Source: Chitinophagaceae bacterium (GTDB lineage: Bacteria > Bacteroidota > Bacteroidia > Chitinophagales > Chitinophagaceae). From it: a DNA stretch of 64,000 nucleotides. Positions 35,875 through 45,068 of the stretch are shown here, piece by piece. The notes beneath the pieces are model-generated. The model saw nothing but the letters and a program-made list of their open reading frames with translations. It did not search any database and was not told the origin of the DNA. Within the stretch, counting starts at the first letter, position 1. The number at the start of each line of letters is the position of its first letter. The stretch covers positions 62,001 to 126,000 of the forward strand of contig JALNZE010000008.1 in NCBI GenBank assembly GCA_023229465.1, in the 5' to 3' direction. The translations under genes and the position numbers were made by a program.

Positions 35875-36987
35875 CTAATTCAAAGATTTTACAATGCCCA
35901 GTTCTCTTATTTTCACTTGCGTTTCCTTAAATTTTTCAAAATCAATTTTCTGCTCCTTTAACCAGTTTACATATAATTCCAGAGTGTTTTCCTCAGAATG
36001 CCTGGGAAGCCACCCAAGTTTTTTGAGTTTTGCAGAATCAGACACAGCAAATCGTATATCTCCAGGTCTGAATTCAATTTTCTGTGAGAACTTAAAAGGC
36101 ACTTTCATTTTATCTGCGAGACAGGCAGCAAGTTCATAAGCACTAAACTCCTTATCTCCTGCCACATTAAAAACCTGATAATTGGCTTCATCTTTCTCCA
36201 ATACTAACAAGTTAGCTTCTGCAACATCAAATACCGATATAAAATCTCTCATTGTACGGTTATCCTCAAAAGTCGCTAATTCGTTACCAACTAATAAATT
36301 AAGTGCAAATGTCCTTAGTGCACCGGAATAAGCATTCTTTAATGACTGCCTTGGCCCATGTACTATCGAATACCTTAAAGCAACAGAAGGTATTGAATAT
36401 AATTTTCCGAGATTTATAGCCAATTGTTCCTGGAAATACTTGGAGAGTGCATAATGATTAGATGGGTTCTGATGCGTTTCCTTATTTTTTATATAACTGG
36501 CATGCAAACCACAAATCGGACAGTGAATATCCCATTTAGCCTGCTTCATCTGATCCAATGTTCGTAAGCTTGCTTCAAATTTTCCATGCTTTTCACATCG
36601 CCATTTGCCTTCACCATATACAAATTGGGTTGAGGCAACAATCACCTTCTTAATTGGAAGATTATTTTTAAGAATGAGCTCGTAAATCAAAGCTGTACCC
36701 CCAACATTTACATCCATGAATTTTTGGAAGTCCGGATTCAAATCCATTTCTGCGGCTAAATGTATCACGTAGTCAACAGCCGTTAATATATTGGCCATCA
36801 AATCTCTATCCAACACATCTCCTTTTACTTTAGTTGCTTTTTCATTTATATAGTCAGGCCATTCATTATTGTGTGTTTTGGAATTCAGAGAATCCAGAAT
36901 CGTAACCTGATATCCATTAGCTATTAGAATATCACAAGTATACGAACCAATGAATCCTGCCCCCCCGGTAATTAAAACTCTATTCAT
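35875..36987 (-). CDS. Extended SDR (NAD-dependent epimerase/dehydratase) with Cys/His insert
   Basis: The 370-residue protein has TGGAGFIG (7-14) and Tyr179/Lys183 (YALSK) as the SDR active site. Between them an insert of about 35 residues carries Cys131, His134, Cys156 and Cys159 (CEKHG ... CPICG), a probable zinc knuckle as found in a subgroup of dTDP-sugar 4-epimerase-like proteins. It leads the heptose cassette with gaps of 4, 2 and 1 bp, so a role in modifying a heptose or another nucleotide sugar of the same branch is likely. The exact reaction is unknown. Confidence 0.8.
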   Translation of the reverse strand: MNRVLITGGAGFIGSYTCDILIANGYQVTILDSLNSKTHNNEWPDYINEKATKVKGDVLDRDLMANILTAVDYVIHLAAEMDLNPDFQKFMDVNVGGTALIYELILKNNLPIKKVIVASTQFVYGEGKWRCEKHGKFEASLRTLDQMKQAKWDIHCPICGLHASYIKNKETHQNPSNHYALSKYFQEQLAINLGKLYSIPSVALRYSIVHGPRQSLKNAYSGALRTFALNLLVGNELATFEDNRTMRDFISVFDVAEANLLVLEKDEANYQVFNVAGDKEFSAYELAACLADKMKVPFKFSQKIEFRPGDIRFAVSDSAKLKKLGWLPRHSEENTLELYVNWLKEQKIDFEKFKETQVKIRELGIVKSLN

Positions 36988-37257
36988 AATTTTATCCTAT
37001 TAATGAATTTAGAAAACAATTCTAAATTCTGATGCATAACGGTCCAATAAAATACAAACAACTCATCGAAACTTCAGCAAAGCCAGGGGTTTCCTCTTGA
37101 ATACCCAGGAATCGATTTGAAATAGTCGCTATATAATCATCACCAATTAGGAGTACTTACAGTACAAATAAATGAATCACAGCTATATAACCGAATACCG
37201 AACCCATAACAAAGTAGATCATAACACTGATCAATAAAAGGTTTATAATACAATGTA

Positions 37258-38379
37258 CTACTTGCTGAAAGATTCTTCATATTTAACCAATTCGAACAAT
37301 ATATTAGTCTGAATTGGATGAACAGCTCCTTTCGTATGAATGAGACCGGAAAGCAAAGCAAAAATCCTGCCTTTAACATGTTTAATAAGCGGATCAAATA
37401 TTGAATAAAAAAAGGGAGGGAAGTTGATTCGATCCTTCATATCACGCCACCTATAATATTTTTCATTCGCCATTAGAAAGAATGCTTTCAGTTGCTCCCT
37501 ATCAAGAAAGTGGTTTCCACCTGTAAGGCTAAAAACTTCATTTCGAAATTGATAGTCATCATTATCAACTTTAAAAAATAGTTTGATAAGCTGGCGATAA
37601 TGGATTTCCGGTGTTATTTGCCAACCCATACTTGCAGCGGGCCACCATCTTATACAACAAAGTTCATTTAGAAATTTGATATTCATCCCCGATAATGTAG
37701 CGAACAAAACACTAGTCCCAAACTCTGCACTTAAGCAATATTGGCGCCTGCGGCATATCCAGTAAAACCGATGTAAGAATTGAGCATCATGCCTGGCACC
37801 TGCAGATACTACACCAAATCCGTTTTGCTTAAAAAAATGAATATTTTCCTCAGTGATTTCATTTGGGTGTAAACAAATATCAATTGGCCAATAATTTTCA
37901 GGTAGTGAGTTAAGTTTTAACACAACACTTGCAAAACTGATACTTGGTTTCATTTTATTAAGGCCATGAGGAAGGAAAAATACGCTTCCTTTTCGTTCCT
38001 CCACTATAAAGTCCTTATAATTATGAATGATATAGTGAAACGGGTGTGAGACTAACAGAAAACGTTTTTTTGTTTGAAACAGAGATGATAATCGCTCTTT
38101 ATCCCCAGTATTATGCACAAATATATTTGTTAGATAGGGAAAAGCTGCTTCGCTACTCCTCCACCATTTATCTCCCATTCCAATAAATGTTCCATGCATG
38201 ATACCGATACTTGATCTAAAATTTTCAGATAACCCAGCTACGTCCATAAGAATATCAATAAGCTGATACCCACTATCAGACTTTTTATTTTTCTTGCTCC
38301 TTTCCTTTATATTTATCAATCTGGGTAAATCTTCCCAATCTTTAAGACATTGTTCGAGAGATATCGAGTTTCTAAGCAT
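37258..38379 (-). CDS. Unrecognised 373-residue protein, possibly a GT-B-like transferase
   Basis: I do not recognise the family. The protein is soluble (no signal peptide or helices). It has SHPFHYIIHNYKDF and FFLPHGLNK, then ICLHPNEITEENIHFF, GARHDAQFLHRFYW and SAEFGTSVLFATLSGMN. This order of His/Glu and Gly-Thr segments resembles the donor domain of capsule transferases related to polysialyl or glycerophosphate transferases, but only loosely. It sits between a GT4 gene and the heptose genes, with flanking gaps of 169 and 270 bp holding nothing recognisable. Confidence 0.55.
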   Translation of the reverse strand: MLRNSISLEQCLKDWEDLPRLINIKERSKKNKKSDSGYQLIDILMDVAGLSENFRSSIGIMHGTFIGMGDKWWRSSEAAFPYLTNIFVHNTGDKERLSSLFQTKKRFLLVSHPFHYIIHNYKDFIVEERKGSVFFLPHGLNKMKPSISFASVVLKLNSLPENYWPIDICLHPNEITEENIHFFKQNGFGVVSAGARHDAQFLHRFYWICRRRQYCLSAEFGTSVLFATLSGMNIKFLNELCCIRWWPAASMGWQITPEIHYRQLIKLFFKVDNDDYQFRNEVFSLTGGNHFLDREQLKAFFLMANEKYYRWRDMKDRINFPPFFYSIFDPLIKHVKGRIFALLSGLIHTKGAVHPIQTNILFELVKYEESFSK

Positions 38380-38548
38380 TTAGGTTATTCAAAATTTTAT
38401 TGTTGATAATTTTCGGGATAGTTGTTAAAAAATGTCAGCTACATTGAAATGACTGGTTTCTACCCATTCCAGCAAGAAACTTTACAAGTACCTTCCGGCT
38501 GTACAACTAAAATTGTTCTCAAACATTTCAATCTTCCTCTTTATTTAA

Positions 38549-39730
38549 TTACTCCCAATCGTGGCCTACTATTTTTTTGAAAGATGCCTGCATAACAATC
38601 TTTTGCCGAACCATACTCAGCTCATTTTTTGCATAAGCCGAAATATTATGCCTACTATTCTCATTAACACTATAATTGATTGACAGCAAATCTTTCAGCA
38701 GTTTTTTTAGAGACTGCACATCCCCCTCAGGGAATAGCCAACCGTGTTTATTCAATAATTCAGGCAAAGCACCACTATCCGATGCAATTACCGTTTTACC
38801 ACAAGCCATGGCTTCTGCAGCTACTCTTCCATATTGCTCTTTCCAATGGGGCACAGTAATGGAAGGTACCACTACAATATCGGCTGCATTCATATATCCT
38901 GCAATTTCATAATGGCTCGGGTTGATAAAGACCACCCTGTCCATAATATCTGCGTCATTAATTAACCTGATGATTTCTTTATTATAATCAGAGGCATATT
39001 CATCAAAGTCATCCATCATCATCAACCATTCCAGTTCCTTCAATTCCTGCAAGGCTTTAATTAATATATGTACGCCCTTCTCTTTTGTCAATCTTCCAAA
39101 ATAGGCAATTACTGTTTTAGTTAAACCCAGTTTTGTACGCAACGATGCCCTTGTACTCGTATCTGGATAAAAATAATCAGGATCAAATCCCAGCGGAATC
39201 TGTTCTACGTTTTTATACCCTTCGTTAATAAAAATTTGTTTGCCACTACTGTTGATGGTAAACACACCATCAACCACTTTTTTTGTTTTGTTTAGTAAAA
39301 TCCGCTTCACAATAGCCGCGGGTAAATTTTTCCAGCCTCTCCGCTTAATTGCGGAAAATACATCAAGAGGCAAATTTTCGCATGATGTACAAAAAAATTT
39401 CGTATTATTTTGGCTGCACCATTTACCAACAACTAAAGCCAATCGGCTCACGGGGTCATTATCCAGCAAAACAATCCTGGGTTTCTGTTCTTCAAGAACA
39501 TTTTTCAACCCTTCAAAAAGATATGTTCGTGGGTTATCACCATTCAAATTAAGATAGTGAATAATAGGATCTCCTTCCCCAGGAATTTCTGCTTTTTTTT
39601 TACCAGCAGGAAAATTTAAACTAACAGGAACAACCATTTCAACATTCCATCCATCCTGCATAAAAAGGTGATAAATATTTCTATTAATCGCCATAAAGCA
39701 GGCATGTGAAATAACTAATAAATCAGTCAA
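38549..39730 (-). CDS. Family 4 glycosyltransferase
   Basis: The 393-residue GT-B protein has AYFGRLTKEKGVHIL (donor-domain start), then VVPSITVPHW with EQYGRVAAEAMACGKTVIAS as the nucleotide-sugar site. Its start overlaps the end of the SDR gene by 8 bp, so it is coupled to the CDP-glucose module and may use the product of that module. Confidence 0.87.
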   Translation of the reverse strand: MTDLLVISHACFMAINRNIYHLFMQDGWNVEMVVPVSLNFPAGKKKAEIPGEGDPIIHYLNLNGDNPRTYLFEGLKNVLEEQKPRIVLLDNDPVSRLALVVGKWCSQNNTKFFCTSCENLPLDVFSAIKRRGWKNLPAAIVKRILLNKTKKVVDGVFTINSSGKQIFINEGYKNVEQIPLGFDPDYFYPDTSTRASLRTKLGLTKTVIAYFGRLTKEKGVHILIKALQELKELEWLMMMDDFDEYASDYNKEIIRLINDADIMDRVVFINPSHYEIAGYMNAADIVVVPSITVPHWKEQYGRVAAEAMACGKTVIASDSGALPELLNKHGWLFPEGDVQSLKKLLKDLLSINYSVNENSRHNISAYAKNELSMVRQKIVMQASFKKIVGHDWE

Positions 39731-40670
39731 GTTTTGAAAAATTTTGATGGCAAAACTGCAATAATTTTTTTATCTCGGTCTGTACATCATTTTTGATTAC
39801 ACACCCTTCTAATGCTAAACGTTCTATAGAAAATAAAAGTGTCGGCTCGTCTGATGCAATAGCATCTGCCGGTAAATACACCGGTATACTTTTATTAAAT
39901 AATAAAGTGTTCATTGCTGCAATTACATTGGCCATATCTATAACACGCATAGATACGCCTGCACCAAGATTGTATATGATTCTATTAAAATCTGCGGCCC
40001 TACATACCATCATATCAATAACCTCCTCCACATCAGATAAGCAAATAAAATCACGGTACTGGCAGCCGTTCGATAATAAAGTCAAACTTTCCTTTTCAAT
40101 AGCCTGCCGGCATAAATCATTTGCCAAAAGTGTCCACCTGTTTACAGATGGCAGTTGAGGTGCCCCAAACGAATTAGACAAACGGATAACTATACTGTTA
40201 ATTTTTTTTTTGAGTGCGGCGGCCACAACATAATCTTCGGCAGCTTTGTGGGTGATAGCATAGGGGTGAACAGGAAATGGCATGGTTTCTTCAGTAATAA
40301 TCCCCTGTAATGGACTCCCATAAATATGTGCAGTAGAAAAATAAATGAAATTTTTTACCCCCGTATTTATCGCATTTTCCAGAATAATCCTTGTCTCATC
40401 AATATTCACTTTAATGGCTTCTGAGGGATGCTTTATACAGTCCCACTCATTAAGAGCAGCAAGGTGAATAACCGTATCAATATTCTCAGGAAAGCAGTCT
40501 ATTGAAAATAATTGGTTATGTAATACATTCATAACCCTACCATTCAGTTCTAATATTCCATCTTCAATATTTTTCCTAGTAGACACCGTTACATCAAACT
40601 TGCCTGCCAGTTTCTTAACAAGCCTCCCACCAACAAAACCTAAACCACCAGTTATTAAAATTTTTTTCAT
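39723..40670 (-). CDS. NAD-dependent epimerase/dehydratase-family protein (CDP-sugar module)
   Basis: The 315-residue extended SDR has ITGGLGFVGGRL (5-16), YFSTAHIYGS and HPYAITHKAAEDY with the Tyr/Lys pair. It overlaps the cupin gene by 4 bp (ATGA), and the CDP-glucose 4,6-dehydratase gene is next. The probable role is reduction or epimerisation of CDP-4-keto-6-deoxyglucose, as with Abe- or Tyv-type enzymes. The final sugar cannot be deduced. Confidence 0.78.
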   Translation of the reverse strand: MKKILITGGLGFVGGRLVKKLAGKFDVTVSTRKNIEDGILELNGRVMNVLHNQLFSIDCFPENIDTVIHLAALNEWDCIKHPSEAIKVNIDETRIILENAINTGVKNFIYFSTAHIYGSPLQGIITEETMPFPVHPYAITHKAAEDYVVAAALKKKINSIVIRLSNSFGAPQLPSVNRWTLLANDLCRQAIEKESLTLLSNGCQYRDFICLSDVEEVIDMMVCRAADFNRIIYNLGAGVSMRVIDMANVIAAMNTLLFNKSIPVYLPADAIASDEPTLLFSIERLALEGCVIKNDVQTEIKKLLQFCHQNFSKLD

Positions 40671-41116
40671 TTTGTAAACCCTGTGTAAGGAATGATATTA
40701 TTTTCTAAGGGCAGGTTATCAGTTTCTTCAGGGTCATGTAGAATATCAGCAATATTTAGCAACATATTTAGTCCTTCAGTCATTCCTTTAAAAGCCATCC
40801 ACACTCCTGATGGAACCGTTAAACGCTGGTAGTTATCTTTTGACAACACTACTTCCTGTAATTGCTGGTATGTTTTGCTTTCAACCCTGTTGTCAAACAA
40901 AACAAACTTTATGGTTCCTACTGGTACCACCACGTTCAAAGTCATTTTTCGATGTCTTTTCCAACCCTTGGGAGAATTATAGTTTACCGTAGAAAAATAG
41001 GCTTCGCCGAAACCATTGAAAGAAGCTTCATGATTCTTCAAAACATGTAATACATTTCCGGCTGGAAGTTCAATTATTTTTTGTGGTGTAAGCTGTACCC
41101 CTTCTATATGGCCCAT
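40667..41116 (-). CDS. RmlC/WxcM-like cupin (CDP-sugar module)
   Basis: The 149-residue single-domain cupin has KRHRKMTLNVVVPVG and FVLFDNR, resembling dTDP-4-keto-rhamnose 3,5-epimerase in length and strand pattern. Catalytic residues cannot be assigned with confidence. It overlaps the RfbG gene by 13 bp and the SDR gene by 4 bp. A 3- or 3,5-epimerisation of the CDP-4-ketosugar before reduction is the simplest role. Confidence 0.7.
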   Translation of the reverse strand: MGHIEGVQLTPQKIIELPAGNVLHVLKNHEASFNGFGEAYFSTVNYNSPKGWKRHRKMTLNVVVPVGTIKFVLFDNRVESKTYQQLQEVVLSKDNYQRLTVPSGVWMAFKGMTEGLNMLLNIADILHDPEETDNLPLENNIIPYTGFTK

Positions 41117-42210
41117 GCAATCGATTTTTGTTTTGCAAGTGCAGTATATTGGCTAATCTGGTCAACTGTATATGCATATAAGTCTGTTTCTTTGCTATTA
41201 TAGTAATTATTGTACCAGGCACCGGTAAAACTGGCCGTTTGTTCAAACTCTAACACCGGTTTCCACTGCAGGTAAAACAAAGCTTTATCGCAATTCAGTT
41301 TTAACAAACCGGCTTCATGAAAAAGATTGTTGTTTTCAATGGCAAACTGTTCATTTAATCCAGCAGACTGGTAATCATTACTAATATGCTGCAGTAATTC
41401 CAATACAGTATGGTTTTGATCGGCATTGGGGCCAAAATTGAACGGCTCACCATGAATAACAATTTCACCTTCAGCCATTACCTGTGCAGTACGCAGGTAC
41501 CCACTCAGAGGCTCCAGTACATGCTGCCATGGACGGGTAGAATGCGGGTTACGAATTTTAACTGCTTCGCCTTGTGACCAGGCTCTTACACAATCAGGTA
41601 CAATTCTGTTCAAAGCCCAATCTCCTCCCCCAATTACATTTCCCGCACGAACGGCAACCAGTTTTATATTTGAATCCGACTTATTAAAATAAGAATGGAA
41701 ATAGGTTTTGATAACCAATTCTGCAGCGCCTTTTGAGGCACTATACGGGTCTTTTCCACCCAATGCATCATGCTCCCTGTAACCCCATACCCACTCAACA
41801 TTATTGTAACATTTGTCGCTGGTAATCATCACTGCCTTGCAGGGATTCTTTAGAAATCGCAGTGCTTCCAAAATATTAGCAGTTCCCATTACATTAGTTT
41901 GAAATGTATCCACAGGTTCTTCATATGAAACTGAAACAATAGGTTGCGCTGCCAGGTGAAAAACAAAATCAGGTTCAGCAGCCTGGAAAATTTCCTTCAT
42001 CCTTTGTCCATCACAGATATTCGCAAAATGATGTTCATTTTTTTTACTTAACTGCAATTCCTCAAACAATGAAGGTGAGCTGGGAATATCCTTTGAAATT
42101 CCAACTACATTCGCGCCCAACTGGTGTAGCCAAACAGTTAACCAAGAACCCTTGAAACCAGTGTTACCGGTTACTATAACTTTTTTATTTTTAAAACAGT
42201 TGTTGAACAT
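41104..42210 (-). CDS. rfbG: CDP-glucose 4,6-dehydratase (RfbG)
   Basis: The 368-residue protein has TGNTGFKGSWL (14-24), HLAAQPIV, TSDKCYNNVEWVWGYRE and DPYSASKGAAE, all signatures of RfbG. It converts CDP-glucose to CDP-4-keto-6-deoxyglucose. The partner gene rfbF follows the usual pairing. No RfbH-type dehydrase is present next to it, so the pathway does not lead to a typical 3,6-dideoxyhexose. Confidence 0.93.
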   Translation of the reverse strand: MFNNCFKNKKVIVTGNTGFKGSWLTVWLHQLGANVVGISKDIPSSPSLFEELQLSKKNEHHFANICDGQRMKEIFQAAEPDFVFHLAAQPIVSVSYEEPVDTFQTNVMGTANILEALRFLKNPCKAVMITSDKCYNNVEWVWGYREHDALGGKDPYSASKGAAELVIKTYFHSYFNKSDSNIKLVAVRAGNVIGGGDWALNRIVPDCVRAWSQGEAVKIRNPHSTRPWQHVLEPLSGYLRTAQVMAEGEIVIHGEPFNFGPNADQNHTVLELLQHISNDYQSAGLNEQFAIENNNLFHEAGLLKLNCDKALFYLQWKPVLEFEQTASFTGAWYNNYYNSKETDLYAYTVDQISQYTALAKQKSIAWAI

Positions 42211-42233
42211 CTAATTTGTTATTTGATTTACTA

Positions 42234-43007
42234 CTAATTCCATATTTTCCATTTGGCATTGTTTTCATCCCATAGTTCATTCAATTGAATTTTATCTCTT
42301 AAAGTATCCATGCATTTCCAGAATCCTGTGTGTTTAAAAGTATAAACTTCTCCTTCGGCGGATAACTTTTCCATTGGTTCTCTCTCAAAAATTGTTGAAT
42401 CATTGTCTATATAGTCTATTACCTTAGGCTCACAAATGAAAAACCCCCCGTTAATCCAGCTACCATCCCCTCTTGGTTTTTCCATAAAAGAATGAACATT
42501 ATTGTTTTCATCAATTTCTAACGCACCAAATTTTCCCTCAGGTTGAACGGCTGTTACAGTTACAGCCTTCCCATGTTTTTGATGAAAATTAACGAGTTCT
42601 TTTATATTGATATCAGCGACACCATCGCCGTACGTAAGAAGAAAAGTTTCATTCTTAATATATTCTTTTGCTCTTTTAATTCTTCCCCCGGTCATAGTAT
42701 GCAAGCCTGTTTCCAATAAGGTTACTTTCCATGGTTCTGATGAATTATTATGAACAGTCATTTGATTAGAACTTAATTCAAAAGTTACATCACTTTGATG
42801 TAAGAAATAGTTGGCAAAATATTCCTTGATATAATAACCCTTATATCCAAGCAAGATTACAAACTCATTAAAACCATGACTAGAATAAATTTTCATAATA
42901 TGCCATAAAATAGGTTTCCCCCCTATCTCAGCCATAGGCTTTGGACGTATATCCGTTTCTTCACTAAGACGTGTCCCGAATCCACCTGCAAGAATTAGTA
43001 CTTTCAT
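42234..43007 (-). CDS. rfbF: Glucose-1-phosphate cytidylyltransferase (RfbF)
   Basis: The 257-residue protein has LILAGGFGTRLSEET (5-19), RPKPM, GGKPILWHIM and TYGDGVADIN, which are diagnostic of RfbF. It makes CDP-glucose from CTP and glucose 1-phosphate. It lies 23 bp upstream of rfbG. Confidence 0.94.
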   Translation of the reverse strand: MKVLILAGGFGTRLSEETDIRPKPMAEIGGKPILWHIMKIYSSHGFNEFVILLGYKGYYIKEYFANYFLHQSDVTFELSSNQMTVHNNSSEPWKVTLLETGLHTMTGGRIKRAKEYIKNETFLLTYGDGVADINIKELVNFHQKHGKAVTVTAVQPEGKFGALEIDENNNVHSFMEKPRGDGSWINGGFFICEPKVIDYIDNDSTIFEREPMEKLSAEGEVYTFKHTGFWKCMDTLRDKIQLNELWDENNAKWKIWN

Positions 43008-43049
43008 AGATTTAATTAACAGCGCAATTACTTACGTTTAATTTTAATA

Positions 43050-43829
43050 TTATTCCTTACTTGTATTTATTTTTTGGGCAACTATGCAAATAGAATACCC
43101 GGTATATGGTATTATTTTATCAAATAGAATTGGCAACACTCTGATCGGTAAGATTACAGACCATGCAAAAAGGTAATCCATTTTTCCAAGGAACCGAAAT
43201 AATCCAGTAATTTTCTGGCTAAAAAAGCCACTGCAATATTCAATTGAAATAAGTTCAAATCCCGTTTTTTTACAAATACTAATACAATCCTGTTCATCAT
43301 ATCCTAATCTAACATGACCACCATCTTCTATTGGATTCTCAGTATACGCATAATCGTCACCCCACATTGGCACTAAATTCTTATTAGGAGTAGTTAATAA
43401 TAATACCCCCCCTTCCACTAAACAATTATGCATATCACTCATTAGTTTTACATCATCAATAATATGTTCAATGTTTTCAGTACAGATAATATATTCAAAT
43501 CTATTTATTAATTCTTTTTTTTTATCCAATTGCCTCACATCCCAAACCTCGAAACTGGCATCCTTTTGGCAGATATTTGCTCTTTTCTGTGCCTTTAATT
43601 GATTATTTTTATCCCAGCTTAAACCAAGAGATTTATACCCCTTTGAAGCACCTCCAATAGTAAAAGCCCCACTACCACATCCTACGTCTAATAAATTATA
43701 ACCCTCGCTTTTTGTTTTCCTGACTGGCAGTTTTTTGGATAGCCATTTCCATCTATCCATAACTAGCGTATCACCATTAATTAAAGTAGCTTTCCATCCA
43801 AATAACCTAACAATTAAATTTGTATCCAT
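43050..43829 (-). CDS. Class I SAM-dependent methyltransferase
   Basis: The 259-residue protein has LDVGCGSGAF (47-56) as SAM motif I, IICTENIEHI as motif post-I/II and GGVLLLTTPNK. A hydrophobic patch near 215-235 may associate it with the membrane. It might methylate a glycan or lipid-linked sugar; the target is unknown. It directly follows a GT4 gene (1 bp apart), suggesting action on the same residue. Confidence 0.8.
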   Translation of the reverse strand: MDTNLIVRLFGWKATLINGDTLVMDRWKWLSKKLPVRKTKSEGYNLLDVGCGSGAFTIGGASKGYKSLGLSWDKNNQLKAQKRANICQKDASFEVWDVRQLDKKKELINRFEYIICTENIEHIIDDVKLMSDMHNCLVEGGVLLLTTPNKNLVPMWGDDYAYTENPIEDGGHVRLGYDEQDCISICKKTGFELISIEYCSGFFSQKITGLFRFLGKMDYLFAWSVILPIRVLPILFDKIIPYTGYSICIVAQKINTSKE

Positions 43830-43830
43830 T

Positions 43831-44982
43831 TCACATAAGTTGTTTTATAAATTTTTCATACCGGGTACCGTAATTATCCCAATGCAATGATTTATTGGCA
43901 ATATTTACAGTATTTAATTTCATTGACTGCAATAAAGACCTGTCATTATAAAGTTGAGAAATCTTATTTGCTATGGCATGAGGGGAACGTATCGGAACAA
44001 TAAATCCATTTATTCCATCTTCAATTATATCCTCCCCTCCTGTATTTGTGGTGGCTATTACAGGCACACCGCAAGCCATTATTTGGGGAATCACCATACT
44101 TAACCCTTCTTCAATGGAAGGATGCACCGCAACGTCACACTGACTGATCCACTTAGCCAATTCATAATGTGGCAAATGGCCTTTCCAATGCCAGTTAGAT
44201 TTGCTGTATTTTTTGATAACAGGATTCATCTCAGCAGCTACACCCCCGATAAACCAAACTTCAAAATCTTCTTCACCAATTTTCAATTGGGATAGCGCTT
44301 CAAATAAATAAATCAACCCTTTTCTAATTGAAACCATTCCTAAATATAAAATCACAAATTTATTATTTGCTTTTCCGAACTGAACCGGTTTAAAGTAATT
44401 GCTGACACCATAGTTGTTAATGATCAATTTTGTTTCAGGAACACCCATTTCTAAAAAAGTCTGCTTTACAAATTGAGAGGGTATAGATATATAATCAACT
44501 GCTTCATACTCCTTCAATTCTTTTTCGATCACACGCTTATCTATAGAGAATTCCATACCAAACTTTCTGTACTCTTCCTGTAGTATCCTATCCTGGTATT
44601 GAATATGTGATGACCCTCTCTCTACAATGGTTTTCAGGCCCAACCCCCTTGCTACTAAAATACTATTCAGCGACATTGCGCTCCAGCCAATAAACACTTT
44701 TGCTTCCGGATAATTATGCAAATTACCTGCCACCCATTTGTCAAAAAACTCCATGTTACTATAATCATCTTTATTAAATTTCACTCTGAATGCTGAAAGT
44801 AAATTGGTTTTTATTTTATCCCGGCTAATATTTTCCCTGTCGACTCTTTTAACAAACCTACGAAGCCAATTGTCTTTTTGATAGGCATAGGCTGTGAAGA
44901 ACTTAGTCAGAAACCCCTTATTCTCCAGTTGTTCCGCCAGGGCAAAAGCATGAAATTTTGTCTGGCAGGATACTATTACCAT
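43831..44982 (-). CDS. Family 4 glycosyltransferase
   Basis: The 383-residue GT-B enzyme has LYLGMVSIRKGL at the donor-domain start and HPSIEEGLSMVIPQIMACG as the sugar-nucleotide site. The N-terminal VIVSCQTKFHAFALAEQL shows a short, clean start. Donor unknown. Confidence 0.87.
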   Translation of the reverse strand: MVIVSCQTKFHAFALAEQLENKGFLTKFFTAYAYQKDNWLRRFVKRVDRENISRDKIKTNLLSAFRVKFNKDDYSNMEFFDKWVAGNLHNYPEAKVFIGWSAMSLNSILVARGLGLKTIVERGSSHIQYQDRILQEEYRKFGMEFSIDKRVIEKELKEYEAVDYISIPSQFVKQTFLEMGVPETKLIINNYGVSNYFKPVQFGKANNKFVILYLGMVSIRKGLIYLFEALSQLKIGEEDFEVWFIGGVAAEMNPVIKKYSKSNWHWKGHLPHYELAKWISQCDVAVHPSIEEGLSMVIPQIMACGVPVIATTNTGGEDIIEDGINGFIVPIRSPHAIANKISQLYNDRSLLQSMKLNTVNIANKSLHWDNYGTRYEKFIKQLM

Positions 44983-45068
44983 TTCAATAGAGCAAATGAA
45001 AAAACGACCAGGGATCTTGATAAATACATCAAAGCTAGATTAACTGAATACTTTCGTTCTTATAGAAA

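Noticed and set aside
37140..37397. 85-codon - strand frame overlapping the end of the 373-residue gene
   Set aside because: It is mostly antisense-like composition in another frame of a supported gene and has no recognisable domain.
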